From: Oscillospiraceae bacterium
GTDB taxonomy: Bacteria > Bacillota > Clostridia > Oscillospirales > Oscillospiraceae
DNA length: 17,815 nt
Assembly: GCA_016290695.1 (NCBI GenBank)
Contig: JAEEUX010000020.1
Coordinates: forward strand, 1 to 17,815
Direction of reading: 5' to 3'
The notes below the pieces were generated by a model. The model saw only the letters and a list, made by a program, of their open reading frames with translations. It was not told where the DNA came from and did not search any database. This document shows positions 1 through 6,132 of this stretch, one piece after another. The stretch's first letter is position 1. Each line of letters opens with the position of its first letter. The position numbers and the translations under genes were made by a program.

Positions 1-869
1 ACGAGCACGCATTAACGGTCCGTCAGGACCCGGCGGGCCTGCGCCGCAGAGCGCTCAACCAACTCGCACAGTATATTGCCTGCGGTCTTGACCCGGCGGA
101 TAACGTCATGTTCATCCAGAGCCACGTTCCCGAGCACGCTCAGCTTGCGTGGGTGCTCAACTGCTACACGATGTTCGGCGAGCTTTCCAGAATGACGCAG
201 TTTAAGGATAAGTCCGCCAAGAATGCCGATAATATCAACGCCGGACTCTTCACCTATCCCGCGCTCATGGCGGCCGACATCCTCTTATATCAGACGCATC
301 TTGTCCCCGTCGGCGAGGATCAGAAGCAACACGTTGAGCTCACGCGCGACATAGCCCATAGGTTCAACACCATATACGGCGACGTTTTTACCATGCCGGA
401 GCCCTTTATCCCCAAGACCGGCGCCCGCATAATGAGCCTCACGACGCCGGAGAACAAAATGTCCAAGTCGGACAAGGACCCCGGCGGCTGCATTTATCTC
501 ATGGATAAGCCGGAGGACATTATACGCAACTTCAAAAAAGCCGTGACAGACAGTGACACCGTCGTAAAATACGATCCCGAGAACAAAAAAGGCATATCCA
601 ACCTCATGACGATTTATTCCGTCGCAACGGGTAAAACCATCGAAGAAACGGAAAACGAGTTCACTGGCAAGGGCTACGGCGACTTTAAGCTTGCAGTAGG
701 TGAAGCAGTCGTTGAGTGTCTCAGACCTGTCCGTGAGAAGGCGGAGGATTACCTCAAGAACAAGGATTATCTCGTTCAGGTTTACCGCGAGGGCGCGGAA
801 AAGGCTTCCCGCGTCGCTTATAAGACCCTCCGCAAGGTATACAAAAAGGTCGGCTTTATTGAAAGATAA
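1..869 (+). CDS. trpS: Tryptophanyl-tRNA synthetase, 5'-truncated by window edge
   Basis: Class I aminoacyl-tRNA synthetase that charges tRNA-Trp in the cytoplasm. The reading frame is open from base 3 through the window start, so the N-terminus, including the HIGH-type ATP-binding motif, lies outside; 288 residues are visible of a family normally about 330-340 long. Family signatures seen are a HALT-like segment right at the edge, the AxYIAxGLDP-like stretch, FIQSHVPEHAQLAW, a GEDQKQHVELTRDIA stretch, and the class I KMSKS loop as NKMSKSDKDP near bases 453-480. The C-terminal helical region (RPVREKAEDYL) is intact and ends in TAA at 867-869. The stop codon overlaps the AAAGGAG ribosome binding site of the next gene, whose ATG is 11 nt downstream, so the two are probably cotranscribed. 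Identification is firm from motifs. Confidence 0.96.
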   Translation, partial: EHALTVRQDPAGLRRRALNQLAQYIACGLDPADNVMFIQSHVPEHAQLAWVLNCYTMFGELSRMTQFKDKSAKNADNINAGLFTYPALMAADILLYQTHLVPVGEDQKQHVELTRDIAHRFNTIYGDVFTMPEPFIPKTGARIMSLTTPENKMSKSDKDPGGCIYLMDKPEDIIRNFKKAVTDSDTVVKYDPENKKGISNLMTIYSVATGKTIEETENEFTGKGYGDFKLAVGEAVVECLRPVREKAEDYLKNKDYLVQVYREGAEKASRVAYKTLRKVYKKVGFIER

Positions 870-880
870 AGGAGCAATCC

Positions 881-3124
881 ATGATAACACCTATTAATCT
901 GGAAATACTCGTAAAGGTCCTCGTTGCGCTTGTATCGGCCTTTGTAATGAGTTTTGCGGCGACGCCTGTTGTAAAAAGCCTCGCAAAGAAAGTGGGCGCG
1001 ATAGACGTTCCGAAGGATAACCGCCGCATGCACGACCATCCGATCCCCCGCCTCGGCGGACTCGCGATTTTCTTCGGCTTCATATTCAGCGTTCTGCTTT
1101 TTGTTGAGATAGACGTTAAAATTCGCGGAATTTTGCTCGGCAGCGTTATTATCGTCATAATCGGAGTTATCGACGATATGATAAGCATAAAATGGTGGAT
1201 CAAGCTGCTCGGGCAGGTTGCCGCCGCCGTTGTTGCAACGCTGCACGGCGTAACGATAATGGTTCTGTCGAACCCGAACCTATTTTCGCAGTCGCAGTAT
1301 CTCAGCCTCGGCTTTTTATCCGTTCCTATCACGATTATTTGGATAGTTGCGATAACGAATTCCGTTAACCTTATCGACGGGCTGGACGGTCTCGCTGTCG
1401 GCGTTTCGGGAATAGCGTCCTTCACGATGCTTGTTATCGCGCTGCTCGTCTCCGAGGGCAACGTAGCCCTCATGATGGCAGCGCTTGCGGGCGGCTGCCT
1501 CGGATTTATCCCATATAACCTCAATCCAGCGAAGATTTTCGCAGGCGATACGGGTGCGCTTCTGCTCGGTTACGTCCTCTCGACAATGTCGGTTTTGGGC
1601 GTTTTCAAGATGTACGCGATAATTTCCTTCGCCGTTCCGTTTATAGTGCTCGGCCTTCCGCTTTTCGATACGACATTTGCATTCCTCCGCAGAATTCTCA
1701 AGGGCCAGAACCCGATGAAACCGGATAGGGGACACGTCCATCACAGACTTATAGACATGGGTCTCAACCAGAAGCAGGCAGTAGCGACGCTTTACTGTGT
1801 GAGCACCGTCCTTGGACTGTCTGCCGTTGTCCTAACGGCGAGCGGCGGCGCAAAAGCTATTATTTTCTTTCTTACCTTTGCCGTTGCCGCGATCGTTGGC
1901 GTGTTTATTTATAAAACATTCCACCATGAAAACAAGCAGAAGCAAGAGCAGCATGACAAGGAATATAATTCAATGCATGCCGCCGGAGATAAGATACGCA
2001 TAATGTCTGTTTTCGGAACGAGGCCGGAGGCTATAAAAATGGCGCCACTCGTAAAGGAGCTTTCGAAATATCCGGAATTTGAAAGCCTCTGCTGCGTCAC
2101 GGCACAGCACCGTGAAATGCTCGATTCCGTTATGAATATTTTTGATATTAAGCCGGACTACGACCTTAATATAATGGAGCCTCAGCAGACGCTCAACTCG
2201 ATAACCACAAAAGCTCTTACCGGTCTGAGCGGCGTTTTCAAGGAAGCTAAACCCGATCTTGTCCTCGTACACGGCGATACGACGACGACCTTTTCCGCAT
2301 CACTTGCGGCCTTTTACGCAGGCATAAAGGTGGGGCATGTCGAGGCAGGTCTTCGCACCTTTGACAAGCTTTCACCCTATCCCGAGGAAATGAACCGCCG
2401 CCTTACCGGCGATATTGCCGATCTGAATTTTTGCCCGACGGACGGAAACCGCGCAAACCTTGCGGCTGAGGGAATTAAATCCGGCATTTTCATCACAGGA
2501 AACACGGTTATCGACGCCATGAAATACACCGTGCGTGAGGACTTTGTTTCCGCCGTAGACGAAATACGAAACCTCGACCAAACAAAGCGTCTTATTGTTT
2601 TGACTTGCCATCGACGCGAAAACTACGGCGAGCCAATGAGAAATATTTTTGCCGCCGTGAAAAAGCTCGCTCTCGAAAGGGAAGATGTCGTTATCGTTTA
2701 TCCCGTTCATCTCAGCCCCGTGGTTCGCGATACGGCACACGAAATACTCGGCGGGATCGATAACATTAAGCTTATTGAACCGCTCGACGCTGTTGAGATG
2801 CATAATCTCATGTCCCGCGCGTACTTTGTGATGACGGATTCCGGCGGGTTACAGGAAGAGGCTCCGTCCATAGGTAAACCCGTGCTTGTTTTGAGAACCG
2901 AGACTGAGCGTCCTGAGGCCGTTAAAGCCGGCACGGTAAAGATTGCGGGCGTGGAGAAGGATACTATCTATAAGCTTGCAACAGAGCTGTTGGATTCTCC
3001 CGCGGAGTATAAAAAGATGGCTGCTGCCGTGAACCCGTATGGTGACGGCAAAGCCTGCGAAAGAATAGCGGAAGCGATACTTTACTGCTTCGGCAAGCGT
3101 TCTGAGAGACCGAAACCGTTTTAA
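881..3124 (+). CDS. Fusion: TagO/WecA-type GlcNAc-1-P transferase + UDP-GlcNAc 2-epimerase
   Basis: A 747-residue bifunctional protein. Residues 1-345 form a polytopic membrane domain of the MraY/WecA/TagO family: DNRRMHDHPIPRLGG (46-60), the Mg-binding aspartates VIDDM (D98, D99), NSVNLIDGLDGL (160-171), FAGDTG (220-225) and the HHR signature in RGHVHHR (283-289). This family transfers GlcNAc-1-phosphate from UDP-GlcNAc to undecaprenyl phosphate. A charged linker (347-364) leads to a soluble non-hydrolysing UDP-GlcNAc 2-epimerase domain of MnaA/WecB type (371-747): FGTRPEAIKMAPL, HGDTTTTFSA, GHVEAGLRT (485-493), TCHRRENYG (575-583), TDSGGLQEEAP (652-662) and RTETERPEA. It interconverts UDP-GlcNAc and UDP-ManNAc. 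Both domains look complete with catalytic residues present. The pairing suggests synthesis of the GlcNAc-ManNAc linkage unit of wall teichoic acid or a related polymer (inference; no TagA is in the window). AAAGGAG lies 6-7 nt before the ATG; it follows trpS by 11 nt. Confidence 0.93.
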   Translation: MITPINLEILVKVLVALVSAFVMSFAATPVVKSLAKKVGAIDVPKDNRRMHDHPIPRLGGLAIFFGFIFSVLLFVEIDVKIRGILLGSVIIVIIGVIDDMISIKWWIKLLGQVAAAVVATLHGVTIMVLSNPNLFSQSQYLSLGFLSVPITIIWIVAITNSVNLIDGLDGLAVGVSGIASFTMLVIALLVSEGNVALMMAALAGGCLGFIPYNLNPAKIFAGDTGALLLGYVLSTMSVLGVFKMYAIISFAVPFIVLGLPLFDTTFAFLRRILKGQNPMKPDRGHVHHRLIDMGLNQKQAVATLYCVSTVLGLSAVVLTASGGAKAIIFFLTFAVAAIVGVFIYKTFHHENKQKQEQHDKEYNSMHAAGDKIRIMSVFGTRPEAIKMAPLVKELSKYPEFESLCCVTAQHREMLDSVMNIFDIKPDYDLNIMEPQQTLNSITTKALTGLSGVFKEAKPDLVLVHGDTTTTFSASLAAFYAGIKVGHVEAGLRTFDKLSPYPEEMNRRLTGDIADLNFCPTDGNRANLAAEGIKSGIFITGNTVIDAMKYTVREDFVSAVDEIRNLDQTKRLIVLTCHRRENYGEPMRNIFAAVKKLALEREDVVIVYPVHLSPVVRDTAHEILGGIDNIKLIEPLDAVEMHNLMSRAYFVMTDSGGLQEEAPSIGKPVLVLRTETERPEAVKAGTVKIAGVEKDTIYKLATELLDSPAEYKKMAAAVNPYGDGKACERIAEAILYCFGKRSERPKPF
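1958..1975 (+). promoter_or_regulatory. Possible internal ribosome binding site and in-frame ATG
   Basis: Inside the linker of the fusion gene, AAGGA (1958-1962) is followed after 10 nt by an ATG (1973-1975, Met365) in frame with the epimerase domain. Initiation here would give a free soluble epimerase of 383 residues beginning just before its first strand. The Shine-Dalgarno match is modest and could be chance in a Lys/Glu-rich linker. Confidence 0.3.
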
Positions 3125-3158
3125 GCCACAAAGTACCTTAGCGTTTGGAGGAAAGAAG

Positions 3159-3926
3159 ATGAAAGGCAAAAAGAATGTTTTCACAGCGGTGATAATATGC
3201 TGCTGCGCTATAATTCTTATTTTGCTGATTATTTCTCTAGTCGGCTTTAATGAAAAAACGGCAGAAGTGCATTTTGCGGGCTCCAATGAGGGTTCCGTTC
3301 CTGTGGATAACGATGAAGGAGCAGGATTGGAAGGGGATGGGCTCGTATATATTTCCCTTGACGAGAGCAATTTCGCTTTCGCCCTTGAGACGCTTGACAA
3401 GCCGGAAAGCTATTCGAGCGAATATTCCGTCGAGAGTTTTTGGCTTGGCGGCTCGGAAAGCTGCCAGGTCAGCGCTTTTGTGCGCGGCGAAGTCGTGCAC
3501 GTGAGCGCCGCGTTTTCCTCTTTTACGAAAGATGTTGTTCTGACTGAGGATAATTATTATATATGGTATTCAGACGATTCTGCGCTTATTAAGGGTGACA
3601 GGGGAGACGCTCTCAGAACAAAGGAGATAGAGGACGCCGTTCTTATGTCGGGCTCATATAAAGAGCTTTCCTCATTGCCGCCGGAGAACATAATAAAAGC
3701 GGAATACGCTCCCTTCGGCTCAGAATACTGCATACATATCAGCACATACGAAGGAAGCCTCGGTTACCGGTATGAGTATTATATCTCGCTCGATACCGGG
3801 CTTCTTCTCTCAAACGAGGTTTACGACGGGGAAACGATAGTTTATCGCATGACTCTAAAGGGAGCAAAGCTTTCCGCGCCGGAGGATTATTCCTTTATTC
3901 TTCCGAATGGAGAGTTTGCCGAGTAA
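3159..3926 (+). CDS. Membrane-anchored extracytoplasmic protein of unknown function
   Basis: A 255-residue protein that I do not recognise. It has a short basic N-terminus (MKGKKN), then one strongly hydrophobic segment at about residues 8-28 with three consecutive cysteines, consistent with a signal anchor or uncleaved signal peptide. No clear lipobox LxGC is placed for lipoprotein processing. The remainder is acidic, rich in Ser, Tyr and Glu, with alternating beta-strand-like segments such as YRYEYYISLDTGLLL followed by YDGETIVYRMTLKG. This pattern resembles LolA/RseB-like folds that measure or bind hydrophobic ligands, but that is only an impression. The GGAGGA ribosome binding site sits 6 nt before ATG 3159. 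It follows the wall-polymer fusion gene by 34 nt, so it may belong to the same transcript and act at the envelope. Its end lies 2 bp from the end of a convergent gene. Confidence 0.8.
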   Translation: MKGKKNVFTAVIICCCAIILILLIISLVGFNEKTAEVHFAGSNEGSVPVDNDEGAGLEGDGLVYISLDESNFAFALETLDKPESYSSEYSVESFWLGGSESCQVSAFVRGEVVHVSAAFSSFTKDVVLTEDNYYIWYSDDSALIKGDRGDALRTKEIEDAVLMSGSYKELSSLPPENIIKAEYAPFGSEYCIHISTYEGSLGYRYEYYISLDTGLLLSNEVYDGETIVYRMTLKGAKLSAPEDYSFILPNGEFAE

Positions 3927-3928
3927 AC

Positions 3929-4315
3929 TTATTGATGAAGACGGGGTTTCCCTTGCGTAATATTCAAATCGCCCAAAAGAAGGATGGAGAGAATAATGAG
4001 TATCTCTTCGTCCTCTTTTTCTAAGTAAAGCAGCATGAGAATAACAAATATAAGCAGATCCTCCATGTTCATGTTACCGGGAAGAATGGCATTTATTCTT
4101 CCGCTTATTCGTTTAGCGTTGAGAAGCGAGTTTAAGCGCAGCGGGCCTGTAGCCTCCGCATTTCTTCGTGTTGAGTCTGTTTCATAGCGTTCAGTTTCTC
4201 GTTCTTCTCTACGCTTTGCTTCGGCATGTTTGTTCTGCAATCTGGTTGGGTCAGGGTCAAATTGATCGCTTATTTTCTTCACTTTGCCGCTTCCGGCGTT
4301 ATATAGATTCATCAT
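3929..4315 (-). CDS. Small protein: charged N-terminus, hydrophobic hairpin-like C-terminus
   Basis: A 128-residue protein, third gene of a minus-strand trio; not recognised. The N-terminal half (about 11-58) is highly charged and rich in Arg and Glu. The C-terminal part carries two short strongly hydrophobic stretches (residues 87-98 and 105-115) separated by the acidic stretch EKEDEE. Each stretch is too short for an ordinary membrane span, so a membrane-inserting hairpin or an oligomerisation element is possible. Translation probably begins at ATG 4315, 8 nt after GGAGG on the minus strand (4324-4328), although a second ATG follows immediately. The start overlaps the end of the preceding gene by 17 nt, a sign of translational coupling. 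I recall similar Leu-rich/acidic small proteins in spore-forming Clostridia, but cannot verify this and assign no function. Confidence 0.72.
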   Translation of the reverse strand: MMNLYNAGSGKVKKISDQFDPDPTRLQNKHAEAKRREERETERYETDSTRRNAEATGPLRLNSLLNAKRISGRINAILPGNMNMEDLLIFVILMLLYLEKEDEEILIILSILLLGDLNITQGKPRLHQ

Positions 4316-4643
4316 TTACCGGTCCTCCAAGTTCAGGCAGGAATTTCTTTGCCGCCTTATAGATTTTGGCAAATTTCAGCGCTCTTTCGAGTTTTTTCCC
4401 GCGCTCATCGCTCAGATAAGGCTGTATGGCTCGTATTATTTTTTCAGCTTCGCTCGGTTTTGCCCAATCGCCCATGGCCTTGCTCAAAAAAGAGGAAAGC
4501 TCCGGCAGAGCTTGTTTTTCCGCCGGAGCCGCCGTCTCACCGTCGGTGTTGCCGGAGGCGAAGGATTGGGCTATCTGCTTTATTTTTTCCAGACTATCGG
4601 GTGAAGACAATATGCTGTTTAAGCGGTTCTCAAAATCATCCAT
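4299..4643 (-). CDS. Small helical protein of unknown function
   Basis: A 114-residue protein, second gene of the minus-strand trio, with no recognised family. Predicted almost wholly helical: an N-terminal acidic segment (MDDFENRLNSILSSPDSLEK), a short low-complexity Gly/Ala/Glu linker around residues 30-45, and a basic C-terminal amphipathic region (about 75-104) with the pattern LSDERGKKLERALKFAKIY. It has no signal peptide or membrane span. A GGAGG ribosome binding site lies 5 nt before ATG 4643 (minus strand). It begins 16 nt after the stop of the 85-residue gene and its 3' end overlaps the next gene by 17 nt, so all three are almost certainly one operon. The function is unknown; coding is supported by ribosome binding site, spacing and codon use. 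Confidence 0.75.
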   Translation of the reverse strand: MDDFENRLNSILSSPDSLEKIKQIAQSFASGNTDGETAAPAEKQALPELSSFLSKAMGDWAKPSEAEKIIRAIQPYLSDERGKKLERALKFAKIYKAAKKFLPELGGPVNDESI

Positions 4644-4659
4644 CGCTTACCTCCGAGAC

Positions 4660-4917
4660 TTAGCGGAGTATTGCTCCGAATTGTTTAGCAAGCTCCTGTC
4701 CTTCCTTCGTGGTTATGACGGCCTTTATGAATCCCTGCAGCTGCGAGCTGTCACCGGCTTCGAATGCTTTTTGAATTGCTGTAGAGTCGAGTTTGTTTTT
4801 CAGCGCCTGCGCTTGCTCTGAATTTAATATATCGTTTACGACGTCCATCTTATCGGTTAACTGTTCAGCTTTGTCGCCAAGAAGCGCTTTCAAGATTGTT
4901 TCCGAGTTTTCAGCCAT
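4660..4917 (-). CDS. Small acidic/helical protein of unknown function
   Basis: An 85-residue protein that opens the minus-strand trio. It is predicted to be helical throughout, with MAENSETILKALLGDKAEQL at the start and a C-terminus ending in QEGQELAKQFGAI-like sequence; no cysteines, signal peptide or membrane span. The ribosome binding site GGGAGGG is 9 nt upstream of ATG 4917. It lies 55 bp from the divergent metallophosphoesterase gene and is followed after 16 nt by the 114-residue gene. I do not recognise a family. The genomic setting and small size are compatible with a sporulation-associated or envelope accessory role in Clostridia, but that is inference only. Confidence 0.75.
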   Translation of the reverse strand: MAENSETILKALLGDKAEQLTDKMDVVNDILNSEQAQALKNKLDSTAIQKAFEAGDSSQLQGFIKAVITTKEGQELAKQFGAILR

Positions 4918-4940
4918 ATATAAGTCCCTCCCTTCGTTTT

Positions 4941-4976
4941 ATTATATTCATTATTATGTAAGAGGTTTACTTATGC
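4941..4976 (-). promoter_or_regulatory. Candidate promoter elements for the three-gene minus-strand operon
   Basis: The 55-bp divergent gap (4918-4972) must hold promoters for at least one side. On the minus strand there is a perfect TATAAT (4941-4946) but no good -35 at 16-18 bp. An alternative pair, GCATA (4972-4976) and CATAATA (4952-4958) spaced 13 bp, faintly resembles sporulation sigma-factor sites and overlaps the start codon of the divergent gene. No convincing plus-strand promoter was found here. Weak evidence. Confidence 0.25.
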
Positions 4977-5443
4977 CAACTATATATACATTCTCAGATT
5001 CACATGGCTCAACAGAGAACATGAAGGATATCCTGCGCACTTATAGGCCGGACCTGGTGATACATTGCGGAGATTATAGCTCGGACTGCGAAGAACTGAA
5101 GCTTGAGTTCCCGAATTTGCTCATAACCGGAGTTTGCGGCAACTGTGACAGGTTCACAAATCTGCCGGTGGTACAGAGCTTTAATATGTTCGGTAAAAAG
5201 CTTTTTATAACGCACGGACATAATTACGGCGTGAAAAGCAGCATAGACCGGCTATGCTACGCCGGACTTGAAGCCGGGGCGGATATTATTGTTTTCGGCC
5301 ATACTCATATCCCGTTTTATGACCGCCGCCTCGCGATAGATATAATAAACCCCGGCAGCATAGGCCGGGGAGCAAGACCGAGTTATGCGATAATAAAAAT
5401 AACGGAGGATGGGGAAGTGACAGTTAGTCACATTGAGATATAA
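4973..5443 (+). CDS. YfcE/MJ0936-type metallophosphoesterase
   Basis: A 156-residue cytoplasmic calcineurin-like phosphoesterase of the small single-domain YfcE/MJ0936 group, which hydrolyses phosphodiesters using two metal ions; the natural substrate is not deducible. All metal-ligand motifs are present: SDSHGS (D9, H11), HCGD (D34), GNCD (N57), THGH (H81) and GHTHIP (H110, H112), and the length fits the family. The start at ATG 4973 is chosen because AGAGG lies 7 nt upstream and the protein then begins MPTIYTFSDSH as usual. The frame stays open upstream to 4793, but that region is antisense to the neighbouring small gene and its translation is not family-like. In many genomes such genes sit next to rdgB/rph; here the neighbours are an unknown trio and the L20 operon, so context gives little. 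It converges on rplT. Confidence 0.92.
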   Translation: MPTIYTFSDSHGSTENMKDILRTYRPDLVIHCGDYSSDCEELKLEFPNLLITGVCGNCDRFTNLPVVQSFNMFGKKLFITHGHNYGVKSSIDRLCYAGLEAGADIIVFGHTHIPFYDRRLAIDIINPGSIGRGARPSYAIIKITEDGEVTVSHIEI

Positions 5444-5449
5444 TGGATA

Positions 5450-5486
5450 TAAAAAACTGCTGCGGCTTAAACAAGTCGCAGCAGTG
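5450..5486 (-). terminator. Intrinsic terminator of infC-rpmI-rplT, probably bidirectional
   Basis: Arms 5456-5468 and 5473-5485 form a 13-bp stem (ACTGCTGCG-core, one wobble/mismatch) with an AAAC loop. On the minus strand the stem is followed directly by TTTTTTATA, a textbook intrinsic terminator 23 nt past the rplT stop. On the plus strand the following tract is weaker (GAATGTTTTG), so it may also partly stop the metallophosphoesterase transcript, whose stop is 12 nt before the stem. Confidence 0.9.
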
Positions 5487-5508
5487 AATGTTTTGTATGT
5501 TATTAATC

Positions 5509-5862
5509 TTACAGAGCGGCTTTAGCCGTCTCGGTAAGAGCGGTAAACGCCTCGGCGTCATGAATAGCGAGCTCGGAGAGCATCTTGCGGTTCATGTCGA
5601 TGCCGGCAAGCTTAAGACCGTGCATGAAAGTAGAGTAGTTCATGCCGTTAAGCTTGCATGCGGCGTTGATTCTTGCGATCCAAAGCTGACGGAAGTCTCT
5701 CTTCTTGCGCTTACGCCCTGCATAGGCATAAACGCCGGACTTCATGACAGCCTGATTGGCCATCTTAAAATGGTTTGACTTGGAACCCCAATATCCCTTG
5801 GCGAAACCAAGAATCTTTTTTCTTCTTTTGCGCGTCATCATTGCGCCTTTAACTCTTGCCAT
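5509..5862 (-). CDS. rplT: 50S ribosomal protein L20
   Basis: 117-residue ribosomal protein L20, an early-assembly 23S rRNA-binding protein of the large subunit. The sequence is characteristic: very basic N-terminal arm (MARVKGAMMTRKRRKKILG), AKGYWGSKSNHFKMANQAVM, and RDFRQLWIARINAACKLNG with the C-terminal globular part ending in LTETAKAAL. Length matches the family (about 117-119). AGGAGG lies 8 nt before ATG 5862 on the minus strand. It is the last gene of infC-rpmI-rplT, 39 nt after rpmI, and is followed by a strong terminator. In Firmicutes L20 represses its own operon by binding the infC leader mRNA; a candidate leader is present here at 6652-6826. Confidence 0.98.
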   Translation of the reverse strand: MARVKGAMMTRKRRKKILGFAKGYWGSKSNHFKMANQAVMKSGVYAYAGRKRKKRDFRQLWIARINAACKLNGMNYSTFMHGLKLAGIDMNRKMLSELAIHDAEAFTALTETAKAAL

Positions 5863-5901
5863 AATTTTAGCCTCCTATATATTGAGCGTTACGAATAAAT
5901 C

Positions 5902-6099
5902 TTATTTGTAGGGGATCATGCGCTTGAGCGCGGACATGTTGGTAACATCTGCGTAAGTACCCTGACGGAGGCCTCTTTTACGCTTGGTGTTCTTCTTGGT
6001 GAGGATATGGCTCTTATAAGCATGAGCTCTCTTGACCTTGCCGGTCTTGGTGAGGTTAAATCTTTTCTTTGCCCCGCTGTGTGTTTTGATTTTAGGCAT
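5902..6099 (-). CDS. rpmI: 50S ribosomal protein L35
   Basis: 65-residue ribosomal protein L35 of the large subunit. It shows the family pattern MPKIKTHSGAKKRFNLTKTG, then KVKRAHAYKSHILTKK and RKRGLRQGTYADVTN, ending RMIPYK; strongly basic and of standard length. GGAAGGAG precedes ATG 6099 (minus strand) by 8 nt. It stands between infC (33 nt upstream) and rplT (39 nt downstream), the conserved order of this operon across bacteria, and is presumably cotranscribed and regulated with them. Confidence 0.98.
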   Translation of the reverse strand: MPKIKTHSGAKKRFNLTKTGKVKRAHAYKSHILTKKNTKRKRGLRQGTYADVTNMSALKRMIPYK

Positions 6100-6132
6100 A
6101 TTGGGATCTCCTTCCGTGATTAAAATAGTGAC

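Noticed and set aside
285..890. Minus-strand open frame of 201 codons antisense to trpS
   Set aside because: Shadow of a well-identified gene; no ribosome binding site and no family-like sequence.
856..1524. Minus-strand open frame of 222 codons antisense to the fusion gene
   Set aside because: Lies wholly opposite conserved transferase motifs; low-complexity Ile/Thr/Ser composition typical of an antisense frame.
3913..3929. AGTTT/AAACT stem as terminator at the convergent junction
   Set aside because: Only five AT-rich pairs with a 7-nt loop and no T run on either strand.
4793..4972. 60-residue upstream extension of the metallophosphoesterase
   Set aside because: Antisense to the 85-residue gene and unlike the family; ATG 4973 has a ribosome binding site and the usual N-terminus.
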